36,368 nt of DNA, from positions 1 to 36,368 of the forward strand of contig JANXCW010000018.1 in the NCBI GenBank assembly GCA_025059775.1. Direction: 5' to 3'. The DNA comes from Armatimonadota bacterium. Its GTDB lineage: Bacteria > Sysuimicrobiota > Sysuimicrobiia > Sysuimicrobiales > Sysuimicrobiaceae. Made by a program: the position numbers and the translations under genes. This document shows positions 23,818 to 31,074 of the stretch, in pieces. The first letter of the stretch is position 1; each line of letters starts with the position of its first letter. Below the pieces are notes generated by a model that saw nothing but the letters and a program-made list of their open reading frames with translations, was not told the origin of the DNA and did no database searches.

Positions 23818-24222
23818 GTGGCCCGGACTAGAGTTCCCGCGAACCGGCCCTGGGAAACGGTAGTGGGCTACTCCCGAGCGGTTCGGGTGGGTTCCCTCAT
23901 TGAGGTGAGCGGGACCGCCCCCGCGGGCGAGCACGGCCACGTCCTGGGCGGCGAGGACTACTACGCCCAGACCAAGGCCGCCCTGGAGGTCATCGGGCGG
24001 GCGCTGCGGGAGCTGGGGGCCTCCTTCGAACACGTGGTGCGCACCCGCATCTACCTCCGGGATCCCTCCCGGTGGGAGGAGGCCGGCAGGGCCCACGGGG
24101 AAGTGTTCGGCCACATCCGCCCCGCCAGCACCATCGTGGGGGTGAGCGGATTCGTGGACCCCCGCATCCTGGTGGAGGTGGAGGTCACCGCAGTGGTGGA
24201 GGGAGACGCATCCCACGGTTGA
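23818..24222 (+). CDS. Rid-family (RidA/YjgF/UK114) protein
   Basis: Small trimeric-type protein of 134 residues. RidA proteins hydrolyse reactive enamine/imine intermediates from PLP enzymes. Family features are SGTAPAGEHGHVLGG, YYAQTKAALEVIGRALRELGASFEHVV, RIYLRD and RPASTIVGVSGFVDPRILVEVEVTAV. In the RPAST segment (101-105) the arginine that binds the carboxylate in archetypal RidA (PARS/T) is Ser104, so the imine deaminase activity on amino-acid imines may be absent and the true role may differ. GTG 23818 lies three bases after the plsY stop. The gene ends just before the ttuB promoter. Confidence 0.88.
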   Translation: MARTRVPANRPWETVVGYSRAVRVGSLIEVSGTAPAGEHGHVLGGEDYYAQTKAALEVIGRALRELGASFEHVVRTRIYLRDPSRWEEAGRAHGEVFGHIRPASTIVGVSGFVDPRILVEVEVTAVVEGDASHG

Positions 24223-24247
24223 GGGGACACACCACCTCCGGTAAGAT
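24219..24247 (+). promoter_or_regulatory. Promoter of ttuB-ttuA-trmI, leaderless
   Basis: TTGAGG (24219-24224), a 17-base spacer and TAAGAT (24242-24247) form a good sigma-70-type promoter. Transcription would start about seven bases after the -10 box, at 24254, which is the G of the ttuB GTG start. No ribosome site precedes ttuB, which agrees with a leaderless mRNA. The -35 overlaps the end of the Rid gene. Confidence 0.6.
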
Positions 24248-24253
24248 GGCCTC

Positions 24254-24469
24254 GTGAAGGTCCGGATCCGCCACCTGCGTCGGGAAGCGGAAGTCCACGG
24301 AGCGCGGCACGTCCGGGAGGTGCTGGACCAACTGGGGCTCAACCCGGAGACCGTACTCGTGATTCGAAACAGCGAGCTGCTCACCATGGACGCGCCCGTG
24401 AGCGAGGAGGACGAGCTGGAGATCCGGCCTGTGGTGTCCGGAGGAGACCATGCGGTGTGTCAAGTGTAA
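24254..24469 (+). CDS. ttuB: Ubiquitin-like sulfur carrier protein TtuB, with C-terminal tail
   Basis: Beta-grasp sulfur carrier, 71 residues. As a C-terminal thiocarboxylate it gives sulfur to TtuA for 2-thiolation of tRNA T54. The sequence GLNPETVLVIRNSELLT and SEEDELEIRPVVSGG agrees with Thermus-type TtuB and, more loosely, with ThiS/MoaD. The Gly63-Gly64 pair, normally the very C-terminus, is followed by DHAVCQV before stop TAA. That tail is forced by overlap with ttuA (20 bases), whose Shine-Dalgarno is the two GGA glycine codons. The tail would have to be removed before activation, as for some bacterial carriers processed by JAMM proteases. GTG 24254 has no upstream ribosome site but sits at the predicted transcript start. 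The gene context identifies it as TtuB rather than ThiS or MoaD. Confidence 0.9.
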   Translation: MKVRIRHLRREAEVHGARHVREVLDQLGLNPETVLVIRNSELLTMDAPVSEEDELEIRPVVSGGDHAVCQV

Positions 24470-25400
24470 GGCCACGGCTTCGGTGGAGGTGCGGCGGCAC
24501 AACGCGGCCTACTGCGGTCCGCACTTCCTGGAGTGGTTCGAGCACCAGGTGCAGCGGGCGGTGGACCGGGAGCGGATGTTCACCCGGTCGGACCGGATCC
24601 TGGTGGCCGTCTCGGGAGGCAAGGACAGCTTGGTACTGTGGGACGTGCTGCTGCGGCTGGGCTATCAGGCCACGGGCCTGCACCTGAACCTGGGGATCGG
24701 AGAGTACTCCCGGCTTTCCCAGGAGAAATGCGAGCGATTCGCCCGGGAGCGGGAGGCGGAGCTTCTCGTGGTGGATCTCTCCGCCACCTACGGGGCAGGG
24801 GTAGAAGAGCTGGCCCGGCGCACCGGGCGGGTGGCCTGCTCCGCCTGCGGCCTCAGCAAGCGGTATCTGTTTAACAAGGTGGCCCTGGAGCATGGGTTCG
24901 ACGTGGTGGCCACCGCCCACAACCTGGACGACGAGGCCGCGGTCCTTCTCAGCAACCTCATCTCCGGAAACGTGGAGGCCCTGGCGCGTCAGGCTCCGGT
25001 GCTGGAGCGCACGCACCCGGCCCTGGTGAAGAAGGTGAAGCCGCTCTACCGGATGGCGGAGCGGGAGACCGCGGCCTACGCGGTCCTGCGGGGCATCGAC
25101 TACATCCTGGACGAGTGCCCTCGGAGCGTGGGAGCCCGCACGCTCCTCCTCAAGGAGGCCCTCAACCTCCTGGAACGCGAGGCGCCTGGCACCAAGCAGA
25201 GCCTGTACTGGAACTTCCTGGAGAAGCTGCGGCCGCTCCTGCGATCCCACGAACCTCCCGTGGCGCTGCGCAGCTGCCTGCGCTGCGGGCAGCCTACCAC
25301 CACGGAGATCTGCGCCTTCTGCCGCATGACGGAGCGTGCCGCTGCAGAACTCCGGGTCCGTACCCTGCACGCCCCGCAGCCCGTGGCCTCGACCTCCTGA
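24450..25400 (+). CDS. ttuA: tRNA-5-methyluridine54 2-sulfurtransferase TtuA
   Basis: Makes 5-methyl-2-thiouridine at tRNA position 54, a heat-stabilising modification of the T loop; 316 residues. N-terminal zinc ligands are Cys3, Cys6, Cys22 and His25. The ATP PP-loop is SGGKDS (56-61). Cys131 and Cys134 (ACSACG) and Cys224 (DECP) match the [4Fe-4S] cluster ligands of the TtuA/NcsA family. The C-terminal zinc knuckle is Cys277, Cys280, Cys289 and Cys292 (CLRCGQPTTTEICAFC). ATG 24450 follows GGAGGAGACC, which is also coding sequence of ttuB. The end overlaps trmI by one base (TGATG). Confidence 0.95.
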   Translation: MRCVKCKATASVEVRRHNAAYCGPHFLEWFEHQVQRAVDRERMFTRSDRILVAVSGGKDSLVLWDVLLRLGYQATGLHLNLGIGEYSRLSQEKCERFAREREAELLVVDLSATYGAGVEELARRTGRVACSACGLSKRYLFNKVALEHGFDVVATAHNLDDEAAVLLSNLISGNVEALARQAPVLERTHPALVKKVKPLYRMAERETAAYAVLRGIDYILDECPRSVGARTLLLKEALNLLEREAPGTKQSLYWNFLEKLRPLLRSHEPPVALRSCLRCGQPTTTEICAFCRMTERAAAELRVRTLHAPQPVASTS

Positions 25401-26212
25401 TGCGCACGGGTCCGCTCGAGGCCGGGGAGATCGTCCTCCTCATCGACCGGCACGGCCGCCGCTACCTCACCGCCCTCCAGGCAGGCCGGGTCCAGGACCT
25501 GCGGGGCAAGATCGCGCACGACGAGCTCATCGGGCAGGAGGAAGGGGTGGTGGTGCGCAACAGTCGGGGGGAGGACTTCCTGGCCGTGCGTCCCACCCTC
25601 GCGGATTACGTGCTCCTCATGCCCCGGGTTACGACCCCCATCTACCCCAAGGACCTGGGCCAGATCCTCATCGTGGCGGACGTCTTCCCGGGTGCCCGGG
25701 TGGTGGAGGCGGGTACCGGCACGGGAGCCCTCACCATGGCCCTCCTGCGGGCCGTGGGGCCCACGGGTCAGGTCTACACCTACGAGGTGCGGGAGGAATT
25801 CCAGCATCACGCCCTCCGCCGCATCGAGGCCTACCTCGGGCCCCAGGACCACTTGGTGGCCCGGGTGCACGACATCTATGAAGGCATTCCGGACGCCCCC
25901 GTGGACCGGGTGGTGCTGGACCTCCCGGAGCCCTGGCGGGTGGTCCCGCACGCGGTCCGGGCCCTGCCTCCCGGAGGGATCTTCGTCTCGTACGTCCCCA
26001 CGATCCCGCAGGCCCACCAGACCGAGGAAGCCCTGCGGGCCTCCGGGGCCTTTGCGCTGATTGAGACCACGGAGACCCTGGTGCGGCCGTGGAACCTGAA
26101 GGGACCGAGCGTGCGTCCCGCCCACCGCATGGTGGCCCACACGGGATTCGTGACCGTGGCCCGCCGGGTGGGGGGCCCCGGAGCTCGGCGGATGCCGTTT
26201 CCCCCGGACTGA
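25400..26212 (+). CDS. trmI: tRNA (adenine58-N1)-methyltransferase TrmI
   Basis: SAM-dependent methyltransferase forming m1A58 in the T loop of tRNA; 270 residues. The N-terminal beta domain is followed by TTPIYPKDLGQIL and the SAM motif VVEAGTGTGALT (101-112); VDRVVLDLPEPWRV gives the catalytic DxP region. These are TrmI hallmarks. In thermophiles m1A58 and 2-thio-T54 form a stacked pair and the first promotes the second, so co-transcription with ttuBA makes a functional T-loop stabilisation operon. ATG 25400 shares its A with the ttuA stop; the longer in-frame start at 25115 lies inside ttuA. The stop at 26210-26212 faces the convergent pobA stop eight bases away, with CTGAG/CTCAG arms (26209-26224) between them. 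Confidence 0.95.
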   Translation: MRTGPLEAGEIVLLIDRHGRRYLTALQAGRVQDLRGKIAHDELIGQEEGVVVRNSRGEDFLAVRPTLADYVLLMPRVTTPIYPKDLGQILIVADVFPGARVVEAGTGTGALTMALLRAVGPTGQVYTYEVREEFQHHALRRIEAYLGPQDHLVARVHDIYEGIPDAPVDRVVLDLPEPWRVVPHAVRALPPGGIFVSYVPTIPQAHQTEEALRASGAFALIETTETLVRPWNLKGPSVRPAHRMVAHTGFVTVARRVGGPGARRMPFPPD

Positions 26213-26220
26213 GGGGAAGC

Positions 26221-27429
26221 TCAGGGAGCGGCTCCCGCCCCCGCGTACGCCACGTACCGTCCGCTGGTGTGGCGGCCCACGTAGTTCTCCGCCAGGAATC
26301 GGAGCAGATGCGGGGACTCCAGCACGTGGCGGAGGTAGGCCACCCGCAGCCGCTCCTCGAAGGGGTTTGAGGAGCGGTGGAGGAGGGTGGTCATCCAGTA
26401 GGAGAAGAACTCTCCCTGCCACACGTGCCGCAGGCACGTGTCCGTGTACCGCGCCAAGTCGGTTTCGTCCTTTTCCCGGTAGTACCGAACGAGCCCCTGA
26501 TAGAGCACCATCACGTCCGCCACGGCCAAGTTCATGCCCTTTGCTCCCGTGGGAGGGACCACGTGGGCCGCATCGCCCGCGAGGAACAGGCGGCCGTAAT
26601 GCATGGGCTCCACCACCAAGCTGCGGTGCGGGGTAAGGCTTTTCTCGAGCAGGCGCCCGGGTCTCAGAGGCCGTAGGCCATCCAGCCGGCGTTCCAACTC
26701 CGCCCAGATCCGATCCTCGGGCCACGCCGCGAGATCCTCGTCCGGTGGGACCTGGAGGTAGTTCCGGGACAGGGTAGGGCTGCGCATGCTGAAGAGGGCG
26801 AACCCCCGCGGGTGGCTGACATAGATCAACTCCTCCGCCGCAGGCTCGGTCTCGGCCAGGATTCCCAGCCATCCGAAGGGGTACACCTTCTCGTGAACCT
26901 GCGCTCCCCGGATGTACGCGCGGGCCATGCTGTGGGATCCATCCGCGCCCACCACGAACTCCGCGGAGAGCCGCCGAAGGCGTCCATCCGGGAGCCGATA
27001 CACCACCTCAGGCCTCTCCTCCACGTTCTCCAGACTCACCGCCTCGGCCTCGAAGAGGATCTGTCCCCCTGCCCGTAGGTGCGTGGCGATCATGTCCCGC
27101 ACCTCGTACTGCTGGCCGTACACCCAGATCCGCCAGCCCCCCGCGAGTTCCGGGAAATCCACCCGGTGTAGCCTTCCCTCGAAGGCAATGTAGATCCCGC
27201 GGTGCTCGAACCCTTCCCGAAGCAACCGCTCCCCCAAGCCCACCTGTACCAGGATTTCCTTCGTCCCCCACTCCAGCACCCCGGCCCGGATGCGGTGGGG
27301 GCTCGTCTCCAGATAGTCCCGACTCTTCGCCTCAAGCACCACCGTCTCGATCTCCGCCCTGTGGAGGAGGTGGGCGAGCAGTAGCCCCGCGGGACCCGCG
27401 CCGACGATGGCCACCTGAGTTCTCTCCAT
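26221..27429 (-). CDS. pobA: 4-hydroxybenzoate 3-monooxygenase-like flavoprotein (PobA)
   Basis: FAD- and NAD(P)H-dependent aromatic hydroxylase, 402 residues, expected to turn 4-hydroxybenzoate into protocatechuate. The FAD fold starts at once: VAIVGAGPAG (GxGxxG at 10-15), with Glu/Ala-Lys at VLEAKS. SPHRIRAGVLEWGT matches the PobA segment around the substrate pocket. The second FAD motif is VVGADGSHS and the third LFLAGDAAHVVPPTGAKGMNLAVADV, which is nearly diagnostic for PobA. ATG 27429 is chosen over 27450 because the - strand reads GGGGAGGTGAT before it. The gene stands alone on the - strand, divergent from an importer operon. Relatives with other phenolic substrates exist, so the exact substrate is open. 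Confidence 0.9.
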   Translation of the reverse strand: MERTQVAIVGAGPAGLLLAHLLHRAEIETVVLEAKSRDYLETSPHRIRAGVLEWGTKEILVQVGLGERLLREGFEHRGIYIAFEGRLHRVDFPELAGGWRIWVYGQQYEVRDMIATHLRAGGQILFEAEAVSLENVEERPEVVYRLPDGRLRRLSAEFVVGADGSHSMARAYIRGAQVHEKVYPFGWLGILAETEPAAEELIYVSHPRGFALFSMRSPTLSRNYLQVPPDEDLAAWPEDRIWAELERRLDGLRPLRPGRLLEKSLTPHRSLVVEPMHYGRLFLAGDAAHVVPPTGAKGMNLAVADVMVLYQGLVRYYREKDETDLARYTDTCLRHVWQGEFFSYWMTTLLHRSSNPFEERLRVAYLRHVLESPHLLRFLAENYVGRHTSGRYVAYAGAGAAP

Positions 27430-27462
27430 CCGGATCACCTCCCCGTCCACGCCGTCGGGCCC

Positions 27463-27491
27463 ATTGTACCGTAGACACCTTCCGGATCAGG
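27463..27491 (-). promoter_or_regulatory. Possible pobA promoter
   Basis: On the - strand TACAAT (complement of 27463-27468) is a good -10 box, about 33 bases upstream of the pobA ATG, leaving a short leader that contains the strong ribosome site. The -35 position (near 27486-27491, CCTGAT) is weak, which would fit a promoter needing an activator. Confidence 0.4.
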
Positions 27492-27497
27492 GGCGGT

Positions 27498-27521
27498 TTG
27501 GCGGGAAAATTGGCGGGAAAA
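27498..27521 (+). repeat. Perfect 12-bp tandem direct repeat
   Basis: TTGGCGGGAAAA occurs twice head to tail, followed by GCGGGG that begins a third partial unit. The AT-rich ends are unusual in this GC-rich DNA. The position between divergent promoters suggests binding sites for a regulator. Confidence 0.85.
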
Positions 27522-27628
27522 GCGGGGAGGAGCCCCCGGGAGGGGGATCGAAGCATCCCGTATACGGACGGGCAGTGCGGCGACTTGCTCCCCTGGTAGG
27601 CTTTTGGTACCAAGGAAGGCGGTGGAGG

Positions 27629-28468
27629 ATGCAGGAAACCCTGTGGCAGGCACCGGGGTGGGAGGAGGTCGAGCGGGCGCAGCTCCCTCCGAAGGTGGTG
27701 GTGCGGGATCTTGAGGTGACCTATCTGGCAGGGCACCGTCGGATCACCGCCCTCCAGAACTTCTCCCTGGAGGTCCAGGCGGGGGAGTTCTGCTGCGTCG
27801 TGGGTCCCAGCGGGTGCGGGAAATCCACCTTCCTGCGGGTCCTGGCCGGGCTTGTGCCCTACACCTCGGGGGAGGTGGAGATCCGGCGGGAGGACGCAAG
27901 CCGCCCCCTCACGGCCATGGTCTTCCAGGAGCACGCCCTGCTGCCGTGGCGCACGGTCCTTGACAACGTGGCCTTCGGCCCTGAAAACCGGGGCATTCCC
28001 CGGACGGAGCGATACCGACACGCACGGGAGATCCTGGCCAAGATGGGGCTCATCGGATTCGAGCACGCCTATCCCCACCAGCTCTCCGGGGGCATGAAGC
28101 AGCGGGTGGGGATCGCCCGGGCCCTGGCGAACGATCCCGAGGTCCTACTCATGGATGAACCCTTTGCGGCCCTGGACGCGCAGACCCGGAACCTCATGCA
28201 GGAGGAGCTGCTGCGGATCTGGGCCCAGTTCGGCAAGACCGTGATCTATGTGACCCATGCCATTGACGAAGCGGTCCTCCTGGGCGACCGGGTGGTGGTG
28301 ATGACGGCCCGACCGGGCCGGATCAAGGCGGTGGTCCCGGTGGACCTGGAGCGGCCGAGGACCCTGGAGCAGAAGGGCTCGGCCCGCTTCGCGGAGCTGT
28401 ACCACGAGATCTGGCACCTCCTGCGGGAAGAGGTGGATGCCGCCCTTCGGGAGGCTGCATATGGTTGA
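27629..28468 (+). CDS. ABC transporter ATPase, SsuB/TauB/NrtD class
   Basis: Cytoplasmic ATPase, 279 residues, for a nitrate/sulfonate/taurine/aromatic-acid-type importer. Walker A is GPSGCGKST, Q-loop VFQEHALLPWRTVLDNVAFG (a hallmark of this class), signature LSGGMKQR, Walker B VLLMDEPFAALD and switch VTHAIDEAVLLGDRVVVM. ATG 27629 follows AAGGAAGGCGGTGGAGG; an in-frame ATG at 27464 lies in the control region and is rejected. First gene of a four-gene importer set (ATPase, two permeases, binding protein) next to pobA, so an aromatic acid or related anion is a reasonable cargo. Its stop overlaps the next start by 8 bases. Confidence 0.93.
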   Translation: MQETLWQAPGWEEVERAQLPPKVVVRDLEVTYLAGHRRITALQNFSLEVQAGEFCCVVGPSGCGKSTFLRVLAGLVPYTSGEVEIRREDASRPLTAMVFQEHALLPWRTVLDNVAFGPENRGIPRTERYRHAREILAKMGLIGFEHAYPHQLSGGMKQRVGIARALANDPEVLLMDEPFAALDAQTRNLMQEELLRIWAQFGKTVIYVTHAIDEAVLLGDRVVVMTARPGRIKAVVPVDLERPRTLEQKGSARFAELYHEIWHLLREEVDAALREAAYG

Positions 28469-29255
28469 GCCGGGCGCGCATCGGAGGCGGCTGGAAGGGG
28501 GATTCCTGCTCTCCGTGGCCTCCGTGATGGCGCTCCTCAGCCTGTGGGAGATGGCGGCGGGGGCAGGATGGATCCATGAGGCGTTCTTTCCGAGACCCAC
28601 CGTGATCGGAACCCAGTTGACTGCCCTGGTCCGGGAGGGGATCCTGGGTTCGCACCTCTCCGTCACCCTGGGCCGGCTCCTCTGGAGCTTCCTGATAGCA
28701 GCCCTGCCGGGCGTGGCGCTGGGCCTGGTGCTGGGGGTGTGGCGGGCGGCCCGGGAGGTGGTGGATCCCCTGGTAGCCTTCCTGTATCCCATCCCCAGCG
28801 TGCTGTTCCTGCCGCTCGCGGCCATCGTGCTGGGACGGGGAGAGGCCGCACGGGTCGCCACGGCCGCGGTGACCTCCTTTCTGCTGGTGGTGATCAACAC
28901 CACCGCGGGGGTGCGGCAGCTGGATCGGGGTCTATTGGAAGCCGCGGTGCACTACGGTGCCGTGGGCTGGCGCCTGTTCACAAAGGTTCTCCTCCCGGGA
29001 TCCCTCCCGTGGATCTTCACGGGGCTCCGGCTCGCCCTGGGGCTCACCCTCATCGTGGTGATCGCGGTGGAGATGGTGGGGGCGGAGACGGGCCTGGGAG
29101 CCTGGTTGTGGCTCAGCTGGCAGACCCTCCGGGTGCGGGATATGTACGCGGGGTTGCTTGTGATCGCCCTCCTGGGGATGGCGGTGACCTACGGACTGGA
29201 GGCGGTCCGTCGAAGGTTGCTGCCCTGGGTGCAGGGGGTGGGGAGCAAGCTGTGA
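28461..29255 (+). CDS. ABC transporter permease, SsuC/TauC class, copy 1
   Basis: Inner-membrane permease, 264 residues with about six helices. FFPRPTVIGTQL near the N-terminus, LVAFLYPIPSVLFLPLAAIVLG in the middle and the EAA loop GAVGWRLFTKVLLPGSLPWIFTGLRL, followed by IVVIAVEMVGAETGLG, are characteristic of the SsuC/TauC/NrtB class. Start ATG 28461 overlaps the ATPase stop; ATG 28437 in the same frame is possible but would lengthen the overlap. Directly followed by a second, different permease, suggesting a heterodimeric channel. Confidence 0.93.
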   Translation: MVEPGAHRRRLEGGFLLSVASVMALLSLWEMAAGAGWIHEAFFPRPTVIGTQLTALVREGILGSHLSVTLGRLLWSFLIAALPGVALGLVLGVWRAAREVVDPLVAFLYPIPSVLFLPLAAIVLGRGEAARVATAAVTSFLLVVINTTAGVRQLDRGLLEAAVHYGAVGWRLFTKVLLPGSLPWIFTGLRLALGLTLIVVIAVEMVGAETGLGAWLWLSWQTLRVRDMYAGLLVIALLGMAVTYGLEAVRRRLLPWVQGVGSKL

Positions 29256-30049
29256 CCAGCCGGGTTTTCGGAAGGCGGGAGAGCCTCCTGCCCCAGGAGC
29301 TGCGGGCCGTAACCGGAGTGGTGGCTGCGGCGCTGGCGTGGGAGGCACTCTCCCGGGGAGGCGTGCTGAACCCCGCCTACTTTCCCCCCACTTCCCAGAT
29401 CTTGCAGGTCCTGTGGCGGGACTTCCTCGGCGGGGATCTCGCCCTACATACCCTTGCTACGCTGGGAAGACTGGGAGGCGCCTTTTTGCTGGCCTCGCTT
29501 CCGGGTCTGGGCATCGGGATCCTGATGGGTCTCAGCACCACCCTCCGCCGGGCCCTGGATCCCTACGTGGCGTTTCTCTATCCCCTCCCTAAGGTGGCCC
29601 TGCTGCCCCTCCTCCTCATCCTCCTGGGGGTGGGGAACCCCGCCTTCGTGGTGACGGGCTCGCTCACCGCCTTCTTCCAGATCGTGGTGAACACCATGGA
29701 TGCGGTGCGGCATGTGGATCCCCTCCTGGTGGAGGTGGGTCGGAACTACGGAGCCCGGGGCTTCCGCCTGTTCTGGAAGGTGCTCCTCCCCGCAGCCCTG
29801 CCGGGGATCCTCACGGGGTTGCGGCTGGGCCTGGGCCTGAGCTTGGTGACCCTCATCGCGGTGGAGTTCGCCATCGCGAAGTCCGGGCTTGGGCACCTGG
29901 TGTGGCGGAGTTGGCAGATGCTCGCTACCCCGCAGATGTTCGCGGCCTTGTTGGTGGTGGGCGGAATTGGAATCCTGCTTACCCGGGGACTCAAAGGGGT
30001 GCAGGATCGGCTGCTGCGCTGGCACCCCACGGTGGACGTATGGGCCTAA
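29252..30049 (+). CDS. ABC transporter permease, SsuC/TauC class, copy 2
   Basis: Second permease, 265 residues, GTG start 29252 overlapping the previous stop (GTGA). It has the same layout as copy 1: AYFPPTSQILQVL, YVAFLYPLPKVALLPLLLILLG, EAA loop GARGFRLFWKVLLPAALPGILTGLRLG and LITLIAVEFAIAKSGLG-type ending (VTLIAVEFAIAKSGLGHLV). The two are clearly homologous but well diverged, so the duplication is old. Most importers of this class have one permease gene making a homodimer; paired genes occur in a subset. Confidence 0.93.
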   Translation: MTSRVFGRRESLLPQELRAVTGVVAAALAWEALSRGGVLNPAYFPPTSQILQVLWRDFLGGDLALHTLATLGRLGGAFLLASLPGLGIGILMGLSTTLRRALDPYVAFLYPLPKVALLPLLLILLGVGNPAFVVTGSLTAFFQIVVNTMDAVRHVDPLLVEVGRNYGARGFRLFWKVLLPAALPGILTGLRLGLGLSLVTLIAVEFAIAKSGLGHLVWRSWQMLATPQMFAALLVVGGIGILLTRGLKGVQDRLLRWHPTVDVWA

Positions 30050-30069
30050 AAACGAAAGGGGGGAGAAGG

Positions 30070-31071
30070 ATGGCTCGTCGCGGGTGGATTCTGGGAAGTG
30101 CTGTGGTGATCCTGGCCCTCGCTGCAGGGTTGAGTGCGGGCCCGGCCCAGCGGGCACGGATCCGGGTCGGATACATTCCCACGGATTCCATGGCCGCGGT
30201 GTTCATCGCGGCGGAACGCTACCTCCCGCAGGAAGGATTTGAGGTGGAACTGGTACGGTTGCCGAGCGGGGCGGAGATCCTCTCCCAGGTGGCCCTGGGG
30301 CAGCTCCAGGTGGGTGGCGGAGCCCTCGGCGCGGCTGCCTTCAATGCCATCAACGAGGGCCTCCCGGTGAAGTTCGTGGCCTCCCTGCACAACGGCTTCC
30401 TGGAGGACTACTTCACCGTGCGCAGGGCCGTGTGGGGGAGCGAGATCAACCGGATCGCGCAGCTGCGCGGCAAACCCGTTGCCGTCAACGCCCGGGGTGT
30501 GGTCACGGAGTACCTGATGGACCGCGCGCTCCGGCTGGATGGGATTTCCATCGAGGACGTGGACCTGAAGACCATGCCCTTCCCGGACATGGTTCCGGCC
30601 CTGGAGACGGGCGCCATCTGGGCCGGGATCGTCTCGGAGCCCTTCCCCACCATCGCGGAGGAACGGGGCGTGGGCATCCGGCCGCTCCGCAAGCCCCCCG
30701 GTGCCAAACCCATCCCCTTCACCTTTATCTTCTGGAACACGGCCTGGGCGGAGCGGAACCCTCGACTCGCGCAGCGGTTCATGGTGGCGTATCTCCGGGC
30801 CGGTCGGGATCTCGCACTCGACAACGGCTGGAGGCGCGAGGACAACATGCAGCTGATGGCCAAGTACACCGGGGCCTCCCTGGAGATCATCCGGAAGGCC
30901 CGGCCGCACCACCTGGATCCCAACCTGGCCGTGGACGTGCGACAGCTGGAGGATCAGCAACGGTTCTACATGCGCCGGGGCCTGCTGCGGTACCGGGACC
31001 CCATCCCCATCGAGCGGGTGTTTGACTTCACCCACCTGCGGCAGGCCATCCGGGAGCTGGGGAGGAAGTAA
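30070..31071 (+). CDS. ABC transporter solute-binding protein, NMT1/SsuA-like
   Basis: Extracytoplasmic binding protein of the NMT1/THI5-like / SsuA class, 333 residues. The signal peptide (RRGWILGSAVVILALAAGLSAG) lacks a lipobox cysteine. The mature part begins IRVGYIPTDSMAAVFIAAERYL, with VGGGALGAAAFNAINEG and LRGKPVAVNARGVVTEYLMDRAL as landmarks. ATG 30070 follows GGGGGGAGAAGG. Last gene of the importer set; a 2-oxoacid oxidoreductase gene begins four bases after its stop, linking uptake to that enzyme. Ligand unknown; an aromatic acid or aryl-pyruvate would fit the surroundings. Confidence 0.92.
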   Translation: MARRGWILGSAVVILALAAGLSAGPAQRARIRVGYIPTDSMAAVFIAAERYLPQEGFEVELVRLPSGAEILSQVALGQLQVGGGALGAAAFNAINEGLPVKFVASLHNGFLEDYFTVRRAVWGSEINRIAQLRGKPVAVNARGVVTEYLMDRALRLDGISIEDVDLKTMPFPDMVPALETGAIWAGIVSEPFPTIAEERGVGIRPLRKPPGAKPIPFTFIFWNTAWAERNPRLAQRFMVAYLRAGRDLALDNGWRREDNMQLMAKYTGASLEIIRKARPHHLDPNLAVDVRQLEDQQRFYMRRGLLRYRDPIPIERVFDFTHLRQAIRELGRK

Positions 31072-31074
31072 CCC

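Larger units (their letters stand above)
27430..27628. promoter_or_regulatory. Divergent control region between pobA and the importer operon
   Basis: This 199-base gap holds several repeats. TCCGGATCA occurs at 27429-27437 and again at 27481-27489, 52 bases apart, on both sides of the pobA -10 box. A perfect 12-base tandem repeat lies at 27498-27521. CCCCC-GGGA-GGGGG (27533-27546) can fold. CCGTATACGG (27558-27567) and TTGGTACCAA (27604-27613) are 10-base palindromes. A + strand promoter is not clear; TTGCTC (27585) with TACCAA 17 bases later is the best weak candidate. No regulator gene is nearby. Confidence 0.5.

Noticed and set aside
24254-24469. ThiS or MoaD instead of TtuB
   Set aside because: The sequence around LNPETVLVIR and the adjacent ttuA and trmI genes fit TtuB; no thiamine or molybdopterin synthesis genes are near.
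26209-26224. CTGAG/CTCAG hairpin between convergent trmI and pobA as a terminator
   Set aside because: Only five base pairs and no T-run on either strand.
27558-27613. CCGTATACGG and TTGGTACCAA as firm operators
   Set aside because: Ten-base palindromes alone can arise by chance; they are described in the control region but not called as sites.
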